Part shown: positions 41,071 through 49,842 of the stretch, in pieces
Layout: each line of letters starts with the position of its first letter
How positions within the stretch are numbered: the first letter of the stretch is position 1
DNA from: Luteibacter jiangsuensis
Lineage (GTDB): Bacteria; Pseudomonadota; Gammaproteobacteria; Xanthomonadales; Rhodanobacteraceae
NCBI RefSeq assembly: GCF_011742555.1
Contig: NZ_JAAQQR010000003.1
Span: 1-64,000 of the forward strand
Direction of reading: 5' to 3'
DNA: 64,000 nucleotides
Notes under the pieces: model-generated
What the model saw: the letters and a program-made list of their open reading frames with translations, nothing else
Databases searched by the model: none
What the model was told of the DNA's origin: nothing
Position numbers and translations under genes: made by a program

Positions 41071-41195
41071 GTAGGAGCGCGCCCTGCGCGCGACGTGTTT
41101 GAGGCCGTGTCCCGGAACTGGCGCGCTAGATTGGGGACTGGCCCGAAAAGATGTCGTACCCGATGCGGGCATAGACGCGCAGGGCGCACTCCTAC
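41071..41195. repeat. GTAGGAGCGCGC-type inverted repeat element, second copy
   Basis: Arms of 21 bp (41071-41091 and 41175-41195) with two mismatches enclose 83 bp, including AAAAGATGTCG as in the copy at 25986. It sits in the divergent space between aroE and the small membrane-protein gene, unlike the GTGGGAGCC family, which in this window avoids divergent promoters. Confidence 0.82.
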
Positions 41196-41270
41196 GGGTG
41201 TCCGTCGCGGGTTTTGAGACGATGGCTGCCTAGGCTCCTCCCATCCCCCACCGATGCCAGGAGTCAAGCC

Positions 41271-41489
41271 ATGCACGACATGCTCTCGCCGCGCCGCCTG
41301 CGCGCCCTCATCGCCCTGGCCTGGCTGGTCGGCGGCGCCTTGCTGCTCCTGCTGACGCCGCTTTCCGGACACAGCGAAACCCTCGGCTGGACGCCGGCGT
41401 TCTGGCTGCTGATGGCACCGGCAAGCGTGCTGGTGGCGATGAACCCGGCACTGCCGATGTCGTTGCTGGCCGCGCTGCTGCGGCGCTGA
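41271..41489 (+). CDS. Small hydrophobic membrane protein, unknown
   Basis: 72 aa from the ATG at 41271, with AGGAG 7 bp upstream. Two membrane segments, about residues 10-30 (ALIALAWLVGGALLLLLTPL) and 40-68, are separated by a short polar turn (SGHSETLGWT). No family recognised. It is a plausible real small gene because the ribosome-binding site, charged start (MHDMLSPRRLR) and end (LLRR) fit a two-helix inner-membrane protein. Confidence 0.6.
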   Translation: MHDMLSPRRLRALIALAWLVGGALLLLLTPLSGHSETLGWTPAFWLLMAPASVLVAMNPALPMSLLAALLRR

Positions 41490-41505
41490 GCCTGCCGGGC
41501 TCGTG

Positions 41506-41586
41506 TGGGAGCCGCTTCAGCGGCGATGGGTGCTCGCGGCAAGCTTGCCCGCTGCCGCGGGATCGCCGGCGTAGCCGGCTCCCACA
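41506..41586. repeat. REP-like palindromic element, copy 11
   Basis: A canonical 81-bp copy from GTGGGAGCCGC to GGCTCCCACA in the convergent space between the small membrane gene and the RimK-like gene. Confidence 0.9.
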
Positions 41587-41605
41587 GACTCCTCGCCCCG
41601 GAAGA

Positions 41606-43090
41606 TCAGCCCTGGATGCCCAGGCGCTTCAGCTCCAGCCGCCGCAGGAACTCCTGCATGATGCGCACGTAGAGGTCCTCGCCCAGGTAGGCGTCTTCGA
41701 CACCCGCATCGATCGAGGGGTTGTCGTTCACCTCGATCACCACCGGCCGGTCGCCGACCTGCTTCAGGTCGACGCCGTACAGACCGTCGCCGATCGTCTG
41801 CGTGGCCTTGAGCGCCAGCTTCACCACCTCGGCAGGTGCCTCGCGCACCGGCACCGTGCGGAAGCCGCCGGATTTCGCCGTACCCTTGGCGCCGTGGTTG
41901 TAGATCTGCCAGTGACCGCGCGACATGAAGTACTGGCACGCATAAAGGGCCTCATGGTTCAGCACGCCCACGCGCCAGTCGAATTCCGTGTAGAGGTATT
42001 CCTGCGCGATGAGCAGCGCACTGTGCGAGAACAGTTCGCCTGCGGCTTTTTCCAGGGCCTCGCGGGTTTCCACCTTCACCACGCCCCGCGAAAACGAACC
42101 GTCCGGAATCTTGAGCACGATGGGCAGGCCCAGCCGGTCCGGCAGGTCGCGCAGCCGGCGGGTGTCGTCCCGGTAGAGGATCTCGGTGGCCGGCGTCGCC
42201 AGCTTGCGGGCGACCATGAGATCGTTCAGGAAGATCTTGTTCGTGCAGCGGAGGATGGACGTGGGATCGTCCATCACCACCATGCCTTCCTTCTCCGCGC
42301 GGTGCGCGAAGCGATAGGTGTGGTTGTCGCTCGCCGTGGTCTCGCGAATGAACAGTCCGTCGTATTCGGCCAGGCGCTGGTAGTCGTTCTTGCCGATCGG
42401 ATCGACCTCGATGCCGAGGTGCTTGCCCGCCTCGATGAAGTGCTTCAGCGCCTTCTTGTTCGAAGGCGGCATCGCCTCGTTCGGGTCGACCAGCATCGCG
42501 ATGTCGTAGCGGAAGCGGCGCCTCGCGCGAGGCTTGCGCCAGATCTTCCGAGAGAACTTGTCCAGGGCCTGCGCGAAGGCGTCTTCCTGTGCGTCGTCCA
42601 GCGTCTGCAGGCCCACGGCCTTGATGGACGACACCTGCCATACACGGTCGCGCTCGAATTCGATGCGCATGAGCGGGCAGGGGAACAGATCGAAGAGCTG
42701 CCTCGCAAGATCCTGCAGATCCGGATAGGCGGTTTCGCCGAAGTACACCAGGATGCCGAAATCGGTGGTGTCACGCCCGCCAGCGGGCAGGAAGTTGGCG
42801 AGCTTCTGGTTGAGGTCGTCGATGTCGAGGCCGTAGAGCGAGCGGCGGCGCAGGTCGTTCACGGTGCGCACCGAGGGGATGACCTTGTGCCCGCGCGCTT
42901 CCGCCAGCAGCGATACGTAGTAACCGGTGCCCAGGTACTTGTAACTGCGGCAGAGGTTGATGACGTGGGTACGCTCGTCGTCGCTGCCCACCGGCTGACG
43001 CAGGTAATCCATGGCGGTGACGACATCGGCGGATGGGTAATACGAGCCCCAGTCCGAGGCTTTTTCCACGACGATGACGAGCCGGCTCAT
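41606..43090 (-). CDS. RimK-like ATP-grasp ligase with RLAN N-terminal domain
   Basis: 494 aa from the ATG at 43088-43090 (MSRLVIVVEKASDWGSYYPS). Residues 1-190 are the RimK-like N-terminal (RLAN) domain; 240-480 are an ATP-grasp fold: KIFLNDLMVARKLATPATEI, LPIVLKIPDGSFSRGVVKVE, VIEVNDNPSIDAGVEDAYLG with the metal-binding E and N. ATP-grasp ligases of this group add amino acids to a carboxylate, as RimK adds Glu to ribosomal protein S6. The acceptor is unknown. A GNAT gene diverges from it 223 bp away, a pairing common for this family. Confidence 0.85.
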   Translation of the reverse strand: MSRLVIVVEKASDWGSYYPSADVVTAMDYLRQPVGSDDERTHVINLCRSYKYLGTGYYVSLLAEARGHKVIPSVRTVNDLRRRSLYGLDIDDLNQKLANFLPAGGRDTTDFGILVYFGETAYPDLQDLARQLFDLFPCPLMRIEFERDRVWQVSSIKAVGLQTLDDAQEDAFAQALDKFSRKIWRKPRARRRFRYDIAMLVDPNEAMPPSNKKALKHFIEAGKHLGIEVDPIGKNDYQRLAEYDGLFIRETTASDNHTYRFAHRAEKEGMVVMDDPTSILRCTNKIFLNDLMVARKLATPATEILYRDDTRRLRDLPDRLGLPIVLKIPDGSFSRGVVKVETREALEKAAGELFSHSALLIAQEYLYTEFDWRVGVLNHEALYACQYFMSRGHWQIYNHGAKGTAKSGGFRTVPVREAPAEVVKLALKATQTIGDGLYGVDLKQVGDRPVVIEVNDNPSIDAGVEDAYLGEDLYVRIMQEFLRRLELKRLGIQG

Positions 43091-43313
43091 GAGACCTCTG
43101 CAAGCGGCGAATGCCATTCCTTCGACCCCGCCTGGGATCGACCGTATCGCCGGTGCCGCAGTGTGAGCTTCCAGCGGCGCGACGCACAAGCCGGGCGCCG
43201 CCGGGGTTCATGAAAAAGTCATTGATCCGTGCGTCGCCGGGGTCTACAGTGCCGCGCTTGCCCGACCCGCCCCATCCCTCTCGTCCCCCATTCGCGCCGG
43301 AGTTTCCAAGCGC

Positions 43314-43784
43314 ATGCGTCCAACCCCGGTTACCGCCGCGGTGCGCGTTCGTCGCGCCGAAGTCAGCGATCTCGACGATCTTGTCGCGCTCGAGGAATCG
43401 AGTTTCGCGCAGGATCGGCTGAGCCGCGCCCAATATCGAAAGCACCTCGACAGCGAGAGCGCCCTGGTGCTCGTGGCAAGCGCCAATCATCGCCGCTTCC
43501 TGGGCACGGCCGTGGTGTTCTTCCGCAAGGGCACGACCGTTGCGCGGCTCTATTCGCTGGCCTCGAGTCCGCAGGCACAGGGCAAGGGTGTGGGCACGGC
43601 GCTCGTCGAGGCCTCGGAGGAGGCGGCGCGCGCGCGCGGGTGTCGCGCATTGCGACTGGAAGTGCGCAAGGACAACGCTGTGGCCATAAGGCTTTACGAG
43701 CGGCTGGGTTACACGCGCATCGGCGAGTATGCGAAGTACTACGCCGACGGCGCCGACGCGTTCCGTTTCGAAAAGCAGCTTTGA
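43314..43784 (+). CDS. GNAT-family N-acetyltransferase
   Basis: 156 aa. The acetyl-CoA loop is SPQAQGKGVGTALVEAS (Q-x-x-G-x-G type) and the RimI-like C-terminal motif NAVAIRLYERLGYTRIGEY is clear. The substrate may be a protein N-terminus or a small amine. It is divergent from the RimK-like ligase. In other bacteria a GNAT domain, often fused to a C39-like peptidase, is linked with that ligase type, which suggests a shared peptide-modification pathway. Confidence 0.85.
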   Translation: MRPTPVTAAVRVRRAEVSDLDDLVALEESSFAQDRLSRAQYRKHLDSESALVLVASANHRRFLGTAVVFFRKGTTVARLYSLASSPQAQGKGVGTALVEASEEAARARGCRALRLEVRKDNAVAIRLYERLGYTRIGEYAKYYADGADAFRFEKQL

Positions 43785-43827
43785 GCGGCCCCGAGGCTAT
43801 ACTGGCGTTCGTTCAAAGGAGTTGCCC

Positions 43828-44040
43828 ATGCGCCGACTCATCCTGCCCGTTGCCCTCGCCGTCACCGCAACCGCCCTGACCGGCTGCGGCAACAAGGGCC
43901 CGCTGTACCTCCCGCCGCCGCCCGCGGCCGGCGCCACGGCCACGCCGCAGGCTGCCTCTCCTGTCAGGAGCGATGACGCGCACGCGCCGCCGCCGGCGAG
44001 CACGTCCAGCCAGCCGTTCAACTCCGTCATCCATCCGTAG
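43828..44040 (+). CDS. lptM: LPS-assembly lipoprotein LptM (YifL-like)
   Basis: 70 aa from the ATG at 43828, with AAAGGAG 8 bp upstream. The lipobox LTGC gives C20, immediately followed by CGNKGPLYLPPPP, the diagnostic LptM motif that inserts into the LptD/LptE translocon and helps it mature. The rest is a Pro/Ala/Ser tail. It begins a run, lptM-dapF-DUF484-xerC, that is conserved in gammaproteobacteria. Confidence 0.88.
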   Translation: MRRLILPVALAVTATALTGCGNKGPLYLPPPPAAGATATPQAASPVRSDDAHAPPPASTSSQPFNSVIHP

Positions 44041-44047
44041 AACCGCA

Positions 44048-44875
44048 ATGCCCTCCCGATTCACCAAGATGCATGGGATCGGCAACGACTTCGTCATCGT
44101 CGACTGGCGGGAAGACCCGCCCCGCGTCCCGAATGCGGCGCGCGTGGCGGCGCTGGCCGACCGTCACACCGGCATCGGCTTCGACCAGCTGATCAGCATC
44201 GAAGCGGCGCGCGACCCATCCTGCGCCTTCTATTACGGCATCTGGAACGCCGACGGCTCGCCGTCTGGCCAATGCGGCAACGGCGTCCGCTGCGTGGCGG
44301 CGTGGCTGTACCGCGACGGCGCCATCGATCGGAACACCGACGTTCGGCTGGAAAGCCCCTCCGGCCCGGTGACGGTTCGCGTGCTGGACGAGGGCACGGT
44401 GGTGGTCGACATGGGCGAGCCCGACTTCGACCCTGCATCCCTCCCGCTCGACCTGCCGGCGCATGCGACCTACACCGTGCATGTGGACGGCGAGGACGTG
44501 ACCTTCGGCGCCGTCTCCATGGGCAATCCGCACGGGGTGGTGTTCGTCGACGACGTGTCCGATCCCCGGGTGGATCGCCTCGGCCCGCTGCTCACGTCGC
44601 ACCCGGTCTTTCCCGAGGGCGCCAACATCGGCTTCGCACAGCGACTGGGACCGGACCGTATCCGTCTGCGCGTGCACGAACGCGGCAGCGGGTGGACACG
44701 CGCCTGCGGAACCGGCGCCTGCGCGGCCGCGGCGGTCGCCCATGCGCTGGGTCTTGCCGCTCCGGTCGTCGCCGTGGAACTGCCCGGCGGCACGCTCACC
44801 ATCGAATGGCACGGGCCCGGTCGCACCTTGTGGATGACGGGCCCCGCCGCCTTCGTCTTCGAAGGCGAAGTGTGA
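44048..44875 (+). CDS. dapF: Diaminopimelate epimerase
   Basis: 275 aa from the ATG at 44048, 7 bp after lptM. Both active-site cysteines are present: C76 in GQCGNGVRC and C220 in RACGTGACAA. The start MPSRFTKMHGIGNDFVIVD is canonical. It converts LL- to meso-diaminopimelate for lysine and peptidoglycan synthesis. Confidence 0.97.
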   Translation: MPSRFTKMHGIGNDFVIVDWREDPPRVPNAARVAALADRHTGIGFDQLISIEAARDPSCAFYYGIWNADGSPSGQCGNGVRCVAAWLYRDGAIDRNTDVRLESPSGPVTVRVLDEGTVVVDMGEPDFDPASLPLDLPAHATYTVHVDGEDVTFGAVSMGNPHGVVFVDDVSDPRVDRLGPLLTSHPVFPEGANIGFAQRLGPDRIRLRVHERGSGWTRACGTGACAAAAVAHALGLAAPVVAVELPGGTLTIEWHGPGRTLWMTGPAAFVFEGEV

Positions 44876-44943
44876 AGGCGGAAGGCGCAGCGCGCTTTCC
44901 ACAGACTTGCTAAGTTACCCGCAGGCATTCCGAGGACATCCCC

Positions 44944-45630
44944 ATGACCGACACCACGATCGACGGCGCCATCGAGCCAGCCACCGTGGCGTCCTACCTG
45001 CGGCAGCACCCGGACTTCCTGGTCGCTTATCCCGAACTGGCGCACGAACTGGTGCTGCCGGGCATGAACGGCAACGCGTCGTCGCTGGCCGTGCACCAGT
45101 TGCGCGGCCTGCGCGAAAAGAACGCCGAGCTGGAAACGCGGCTGAAGGAACTGACCGCCGTGGCCGGCGACAACGAGAAACTGATGCGTCGCGTGCACGG
45201 CCTGATGCTCGCGCTGCTGCGTGCCGGCGGCATCGAGGACACCGTGCGCCAGGTAGTCCGCCGCCTCACCGACGACTTCCAGTCCGAGCGCATCCGCCTC
45301 GTGTTCTTCGGCGATCTGGCTGGCCTGCCCGATGAACCGTGGCTCCTGCGCGAGCCACACGGCGCCGCCGGTCTGCCGGAGTTCGCATCCTTCCTGGAAC
45401 ACGGCGACCCCGTGGCCGGTCGCCTCGCACCCGACAAGCTGCATCGCCTGTTCGGCGAGGCGGCGCCGGAGGTTCGCTCCGCCGCGCTCATGCGCGTGGG
45501 CAACGACGCCTTGCTCGCCATCGGCAGCGCCGATCCGGACCGCTTCCACCCGGGCATGGGCACATTGTTCCTGGACATGATCTCCACCACGGTCGGCTCG
45601 GCGATCGAACGGGCGCGGAAGGTGGCGTGA
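44944..45630 (+). CDS. DUF484 family protein (GAF-like)
   Basis: 228 aa. The N-terminal helix-loop IEPATVASYLRQHPDFLVAY and a short coiled coil (about 45-80: GLREKNAELETRLKELTAVA) lead to a GAF-like domain. The family is nearly always found between dapF and xerC, as here, and its function is not defined. The stop overlaps the xerC start (GTGA). Confidence 0.92.
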   Translation: MTDTTIDGAIEPATVASYLRQHPDFLVAYPELAHELVLPGMNGNASSLAVHQLRGLREKNAELETRLKELTAVAGDNEKLMRRVHGLMLALLRAGGIEDTVRQVVRRLTDDFQSERIRLVFFGDLAGLPDEPWLLREPHGAAGLPEFASFLEHGDPVAGRLAPDKLHRLFGEAAPEVRSAALMRVGNDALLAIGSADPDRFHPGMGTLFLDMISTTVGSAIERARKVA

Positions 45631-46544
45631 GCCCCCGCGCCGCCGTCGAGGCCTTCCTCGGCCATTTCGCCGCCGAACGGGCGCCCTCGGCCCACACCCT
45701 CGCGGCGTACCGGCGCGACCTGGACAAGCTCCTGGCCTTCATGGAGGAAGAGGGCCTGGACAGCTTCGACCGGCTCACGCCCGACCGGATGCGAACCATG
45801 ATCGCGCGCCTGCACCGGCCGCCGCCGGGCAGGGGGGGCAAGGCCCGCGAAGGCCTCGAGCCCACCAGCATTCAGCGCCTGCTGTCCGCCTGCCGCACGC
45901 TGTTCCGGTACCTGAGCCGGGAAGGTCGCCTGGATCATGACCCCGCCGCGGGCGTCCGCGGCCCCAAGGTGCGGCGCAAGCTGCCTCAGGTGCTCGACGC
46001 CGACGAGGCGAAGGAGCTGGTGGAAACCAGCCTGGGCGGGCCTCTGGCGCCGCGCGACACGGCGATGATGGAGCTGTTCTACTCAAGCGGCCTGCGCCTT
46101 TCCGAGCTCTGCGGCCTGCACTGGGGCGACCTGGACCTGGAAGACGGGCAGGTCCGGGTGCTCGGCAAAGGCCAGAAGACGCGCATCCTGCCCGTGGGGC
46201 GCTTTGCCGTGGCCGCCTTGAAGGCGCTGGCCGCCTTGGGCGGCGCCGGGCCCGGCCAGCCGGTGTTCAAGGGCCGGGACGGGGCGTCCATCAGCCCCCG
46301 CACCGTGCAGCAACGGCTGGCCAAGCTGTCCAGTGGCCAGGCGAAACGGGTGCATCCGCACATGCTCCGGCACACCTTCGCCAGCCACATGCTGGAGTCC
46401 TCCGGCGACTTGCGTTCGGTGCAGGAACTGCTCGGCCACGCCGACATCGCCACCACGCAGATCTACACCCACCTCGATTTCCAGCACCTCGCGAAGGTGT
46501 ACGACGCCGCGCATCCCAGGGCCAAGCGGAAGACCCGCCCGTAG
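45627..46544 (+). CDS. xerC: Tyrosine recombinase XerC
   Basis: 305 aa from a GTG that overlaps the DUF484 stop. SAM-like N-terminal domain at about 5-95; catalytic domain with R157 (SSGLRLSEL), H245/R248 ([12 protein letters not shown]) and the nucleophile Y280 (QIYTHLD). XerC works with XerD at dif to resolve chromosome dimers. Its place after dapF and DUF484 matches E. coli and identifies it as XerC and not XerD or a phage integrase. Confidence 0.95.
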   Translation: MSPRAAVEAFLGHFAAERAPSAHTLAAYRRDLDKLLAFMEEEGLDSFDRLTPDRMRTMIARLHRPPPGRGGKAREGLEPTSIQRLLSACRTLFRYLSREGRLDHDPAAGVRGPKVRRKLPQVLDADEAKELVETSLGGPLAPRDTAMMELFYSSGLRLSELCGLHWGDLDLEDGQVRVLGKGQKTRILPVGRFAVAALKALAALGGAGPGQPVFKGRDGASISPRTVQQRLAKLSSGQAKRVHPHMLRHTFASHMLESSGDLRSVQELLGHADIATTQIYTHLDFQHLAKVYDAAHPRAKRKTRP

Positions 46545-46557
46545 CGGCCGCGATCCT

Positions 46558-46684
46558 GTGGGAGCCGCTTCAGCGGCGATGGGTGCTCGCGATTGCCCTT
46601 GCGGGAAGCGCGCTGGAGCGCAAACGGGCGGTCGCGACAAAGTGGCCCGCTGCCGCGGGATCGCCGCCGTGGCCGGCTCCCACA
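46558..46684. repeat. REP-like element with a 45-bp internal insertion, copy 12
   Basis: Arms GTGGGAGCCGCTTCAGCGGC and GCCGGCTCCCACAG enclose the usual core, but at 46592-46636 there are 45 extra bases bounded by TCGCG on both sides, as if inserted with a 5-bp duplication. The insert is itself an imperfect hairpin (GCCCTTGCG...CGCAAACGGGC). It separates xerC from hslV. Confidence 0.8.
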
Positions 46685-46688
46685 GGGT

Positions 46689-46730
46689 GCGCTCCTTGGG
46701 TCGGGACCGGAGCACCCCCACCTCTGGCCT
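46689..46730 (+). promoter_or_regulatory. Possible heat-shock (sigma32) promoter of hslVU
   Basis: CTTGGGT, 13 bp, then CCCCCACCT, about 30 bp before the hslV start, loosely resembles the sigma32 consensus CTTGAAA-N13-CCCCATNT. hslVU is a sigma32 target in E. coli, which is why this site is offered; the match itself is weak. Confidence 0.3.
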
Positions 46731-46749
46731 CTCCCCCAAGGAACGCACT

Positions 46750-47283
46750 ATGGAACCGATGCACGCCACGACCATCGTCTGCGTCCGCCGCGACGGCAAG
46801 GTCGTCATCGGCAGCGACGGGCAGGTCACCCTCGGCAATACCGTCATGAAAGCCAACGCCCGCAAGGTCCGCCGGCTGGGCAAGGGCGACGTGCTGGCCG
46901 GCTTCGCCGGTGCTACGGCGGATGCCTTCACCCTTTTCGAGCTGTTCGAGGAAAAGCTGGTCAAGCACGGCGGCAATCTCACCCGCTCGGCCGTGGAAAT
47001 GGCGAAGGAATGGCGCACCGACCGCCGCCTGGGTCGCCTGGAGGCCATGTTGGCCGTGGCGGACAAGGATGCCTCGCTGCTCATCTCGGGCAACGGCGAC
47101 GTGCTGGAACCCGAGCACGGCCTCATCGCCATCGGCTCTGGCGGCCCCTACGCCCAGTCGGCGGCCTTGGCCCTGATGGAAAACACCGAGCTGGATGCCC
47201 GCACGATCGTGGAAAAAGCGCTCAAGATCGCCGGCGATATCTGCATCTACACCAATCACAACTATTCGATCGAAGAGCTCTGA
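46750..47283 (+). CDS. hslV: ATP-dependent protease subunit HslV
   Basis: 177 aa from the ATG at 46750, with AAGGA 8 bp upstream; an internal Met at residue 4 is an alternative start. Processing before T7 ([14 protein letters not shown]) would expose the N-terminal nucleophile Thr, and the body ([34 protein letters not shown]-like segment, [17 protein letters not shown]) is canonical HslV. It forms the double-hexamer proteolytic core of the HslUV heat-shock protease. Confidence 0.97.
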   Translation: MEPMHATTIVCVRRDGKVVIGSDGQVTLGNTVMKANARKVRRLGKGDVLAGFAGATADAFTLFELFEEKLVKHGGNLTRSAVEMAKEWRTDRRLGRLEAMLAVADKDASLLISGNGDVLEPEHGLIAIGSGGPYAQSAALALMENTELDARTIVEKALKIAGDICIYTNHNYSIEEL

Positions 47284-47287
47284 GCCG

Positions 47288-48625
47288 ATGTCCGAACTCA
47301 CTCCCCGCGAAATCGTCAACGAACTCGACCGCTACATCATCGGCCAGCACGACGCCAAGCGCGCCGTGGCCATCGCGCTGCGCAACCGCTGGCGCCGCAT
47401 GCAGCTGGATCCGGGCATGCGCGACGAGGTCACGCCGAAGAACATCCTCATGATCGGGCCCACCGGCGTAGGCAAGACAGAGATCGCACGCCGCCTCGCC
47501 ACGCTGGCCAACGCGCCGTTCGTGAAGGTCGAAGCCACGAAGTTCACCGAAGTGGGCTATGTCGGCAAGGATGTGGAGTCGATCATCCGCGATCTCGCCG
47601 ATGTCTCCTACAAGCTGCTGCGGGAGCAGGCCAAGAGCCGCGTGCGCAGCCAGGCCGAGGACGCCGCGGAAGACCGTCTGCTCGACGCGCTGCTTCCCCG
47701 GCGCCAGGCGAGCGGCTGGGACGACACCGGCAGCGCCGCGCCCGCCATCGACAGCGACACCCGCCAGAAGCTGCGCAAGCAGCTGCGCGAAGGGGCGCTG
47801 GACGACCGCGAGATCGAGCTGGATTTCGCCATGAACGTCGGCGTGGAGATCATGACCCCGCCCGGCATGGAGGAAATGAGCCAGCAGCTCGGCAAGATGT
47901 TCCAGAACCTCGGCGGCCAGAAGGCGCAGAAGCGGAAGATGACCATTCGTCAGGCCCGCCCGCTGCTGGTCGAGGAAGAGGCCGGCAAGCTGCTCAACGA
48001 CGAGGAACTGCGCAGCCGCGCGGTGGAATCCGCCGAGCAGAACGGCATCGTCTTCATCGACGAGATCGACAAGGTGGCGCAGCGCTCCGAGTGGGGCGGG
48101 GCCGGGGTGAGCCGTGAAGGCGTGCAGCGCGACCTGCTGCCCCTCGTGGAGGGTTCCACCGTTTCCACCCGCTACGGGTCGATCAAGACGGACCACATCC
48201 TGTTCATCGCCTCGGGAGCGTTCTCCCTGGCGAAGCCCTCGGACCTCATTCCGGAGTTGCAGGGCCGCCTGCCGATCCGCGTGGAGCTCAATGCCCTCTC
48301 GGTGGACGACTTCAAGCGCATCCTGCGCGAGCCGAACAACGCGCTGACCAAGCAATATGTTGCGCTGCTCGATACCGAGGGCGTGTCCCTGGAGTTCACC
48401 GATTCGGGGATCGACCGGCTCGCCGACGTCGCCTTCCAGGTGAACGAGCGCACCGAGAACATCGGCGCCCGCCGCCTGCACACGGTGATGGAGAGGCTCC
48501 TGGAGCGCATTTCCTTCGAAGCTGCGGACAAATCCGGCGAAAAGTACCTGATCGACGACGAATATGTCGACAAGCATCTGGGTTCGCTGGTCAAGGACGA
48601 GGATCTCAGCCGTTACATCCTCTGA
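47288..48625 (+). CDS. hslU: ATPase subunit HslU of the HslUV protease
   Basis: 445 aa, starting 4 bp after hslV. Walker A GPTGVGKT (57-64), pore loop GYVGKDVES, Walker B VFIDEIDK, and the family C-terminus [14 protein letters not shown] that docks into HslV. The substrate-gating I domain lies at about 110-240. It unfolds substrates and feeds them to HslV under heat or misfolding stress. Confidence 0.97.
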   Translation: MSELTPREIVNELDRYIIGQHDAKRAVAIALRNRWRRMQLDPGMRDEVTPKNILMIGPTGVGKTEIARRLATLANAPFVKVEATKFTEVGYVGKDVESIIRDLADVSYKLLREQAKSRVRSQAEDAAEDRLLDALLPRRQASGWDDTGSAAPAIDSDTRQKLRKQLREGALDDREIELDFAMNVGVEIMTPPGMEEMSQQLGKMFQNLGGQKAQKRKMTIRQARPLLVEEEAGKLLNDEELRSRAVESAEQNGIVFIDEIDKVAQRSEWGGAGVSREGVQRDLLPLVEGSTVSTRYGSIKTDHILFIASGAFSLAKPSDLIPELQGRLPIRVELNALSVDDFKRILREPNNALTKQYVALLDTEGVSLEFTDSGIDRLADVAFQVNERTENIGARRLHTVMERLLERISFEAADKSGEKYLIDDEYVDKHLGSLVKDEDLSRYIL

Positions 48626-48664
48626 ACACCGGAGGGGACCCCCTCTGCTAAACTATTGACGTAT

Positions 48665-49282
48665 ATGGGCAAGGTTATCCAACTCAAAACCAACGGCCAG
48701 CGAGCGACCCTGCGCGAAGCGCAGGACAACAAGCAGCTGGTGCGTCTGTGGCGCAGCGAACTCGAGCACGGCAGCTTCTGCGGCTATGTCGGTGGAGTCG
48801 GCCGCGAGTTCTTCCTGTTGTGGGTGGTCGGCGACGGTGTCAGCTATGACGGCATGTACATCATGCGGCACCGCGACATCTCGGAATTCGAGGCGCCTGA
48901 CAAACACGCGGGCTTCCTCGAGAAGGCCCTGGCGATGAAAGGCATCCAGCCGACACCGCCGGCCGACTTCCCGCTCGACGACATCTCGCAGGTCGTGCAG
49001 GCCGCCGCGGCGCATGCGCCGGTCATCGGCGTGCACGTCGACAGCGAGGACGAGTCCGAGGTCTGCTACATCGGCCGCGTGGTCAGCGTGGAAGACGAAG
49101 GTTTCAACATGCAGGAAATCACCCCCGACGCGGAGTGGCTGCGCGAGCCCTCGTTCTTCGCATGGGACGAGGTGTCCACGGTGAGCATGGAAGACGCCTA
49201 CGCCATGGCCCTCCTGGCAGTCGCCGGCGATCCGCCTCCGCTGGAGCAGGGCACCGGCGACGGCTTCGGTCGCGCGAACTGA
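48665..49282 (+). CDS. Conserved-looking cytosolic protein of unknown function
   Basis: 205 aa from the ATG at 48665 (MGKVIQLKTNGQRATLREAQ); a TTG three codons earlier is an alternative. No signal peptide or membrane helix; acidic overall. SELEHGSFCGYVGGVGREFF and a beta-rich C-terminal half (VDSEDESEVCYIGRVVSVED, EPSFFAWDEVSTVSMEDAYA) suggest a two-domain soluble protein. I do not recognise the family. It lies 39 bp after hslU in the same direction, so it may share the heat-shock transcript. Confidence 0.75.
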   Translation: MGKVIQLKTNGQRATLREAQDNKQLVRLWRSELEHGSFCGYVGGVGREFFLLWVVGDGVSYDGMYIMRHRDISEFEAPDKHAGFLEKALAMKGIQPTPPADFPLDDISQVVQAAAAHAPVIGVHVDSEDESEVCYIGRVVSVEDEGFNMQEITPDAEWLREPSFFAWDEVSTVSMEDAYAMALLAVAGDPPPLEQGTGDGFGRAN

Positions 49283-49314
49283 CCCTGTGACGAATATTGC
49301 GATGGCGGTGAACT

Positions 49315-49395
49315 GTGGGAGCCGCTTCAGCGGCGATCCCGCGGCAGCAGGCCAGGTCGCCGCGAGCTCCCATCGCCGCTGAAGCGGCTCCCACA
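49315..49395. repeat. REP-like palindromic element, copy 13 (variant)
   Basis: Left and right arms are both of the GCCGCTTCAGCGGC/GCCGCTGAAGCGGC type, with the inner core reversed (GATCCCGCGGCAGCAGGCC, then GAGCTCCCATC). It lies between the unknown gene and the DUF971 gene. Confidence 0.88.
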
Positions 49396-49406
49396 AGAAG
49401 CACGCC

Positions 49407-49760
49407 GTGTCCCACCCCCGCCCCACCGACATCGTCCTCCACGCCACGTCGCGCATCCTCGAAGTGGCGTTCGACAACGGCGAGCGGTTCCGCCTTCCGT
49501 GCGAATACCTTCGCGTGAATTCGCCGAGTGCCGAGGTGCAGGGCCACGGCCCGGGTCAGAAGGTTCTGGTCTCGGGCAAGCGCGAGGTCGGCATCGCGGC
49601 GCTGGAACCCACGGGCCACTACGGCGTGTTGATCCGCTTCGACGACGGCCACGCCAGCGGCATCTTCGGCTGGGACACCTTGTACGAACTCGGCCGGGCC
49701 TACGACACGGCGTGGCCCGCCTACCTCGCCGAACTCGAGGCGAAAGGGCTTTCCCGCTAG
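49407..49760 (+). CDS. Gamma-butyrobetaine-hydroxylase-like N-terminal domain protein (DUF971)
   Basis: 117 aa from a GTG start (MSHPRPTDIVLHATSRILEV). The small zinc-ribbon-like domain of DUF971 is seen: FDNGERFRLPCEYLRVNSPS, YGVLIRFDDGHASGIFGWDT and LYELGRAYDTAWPAYLAELE. As a stand-alone protein it commonly follows hslVU in proteobacteria. No enzyme activity is established; a role in Fe-S or metal handling has been suggested for the fold. Confidence 0.88.
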   Translation: MSHPRPTDIVLHATSRILEVAFDNGERFRLPCEYLRVNSPSAEVQGHGPGQKVLVSGKREVGIAALEPTGHYGVLIRFDDGHASGIFGWDTLYELGRAYDTAWPAYLAELEAKGLSR

Positions 49761-49842
49761 GGAAAGGCAAGCCGATGAAAGCCGCACTCGCTTCGACGAC
49801 GTATATTGGCGCGTCATACCGCGCATTCCGGAGCGAACCAGC

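Noticed and set aside
45627-46544. Phage integrase
   Set aside because: The catalytic tyrosine recombinase is next to dapF and DUF484, has the XerC order of motifs, and lacks any att site or phage gene.
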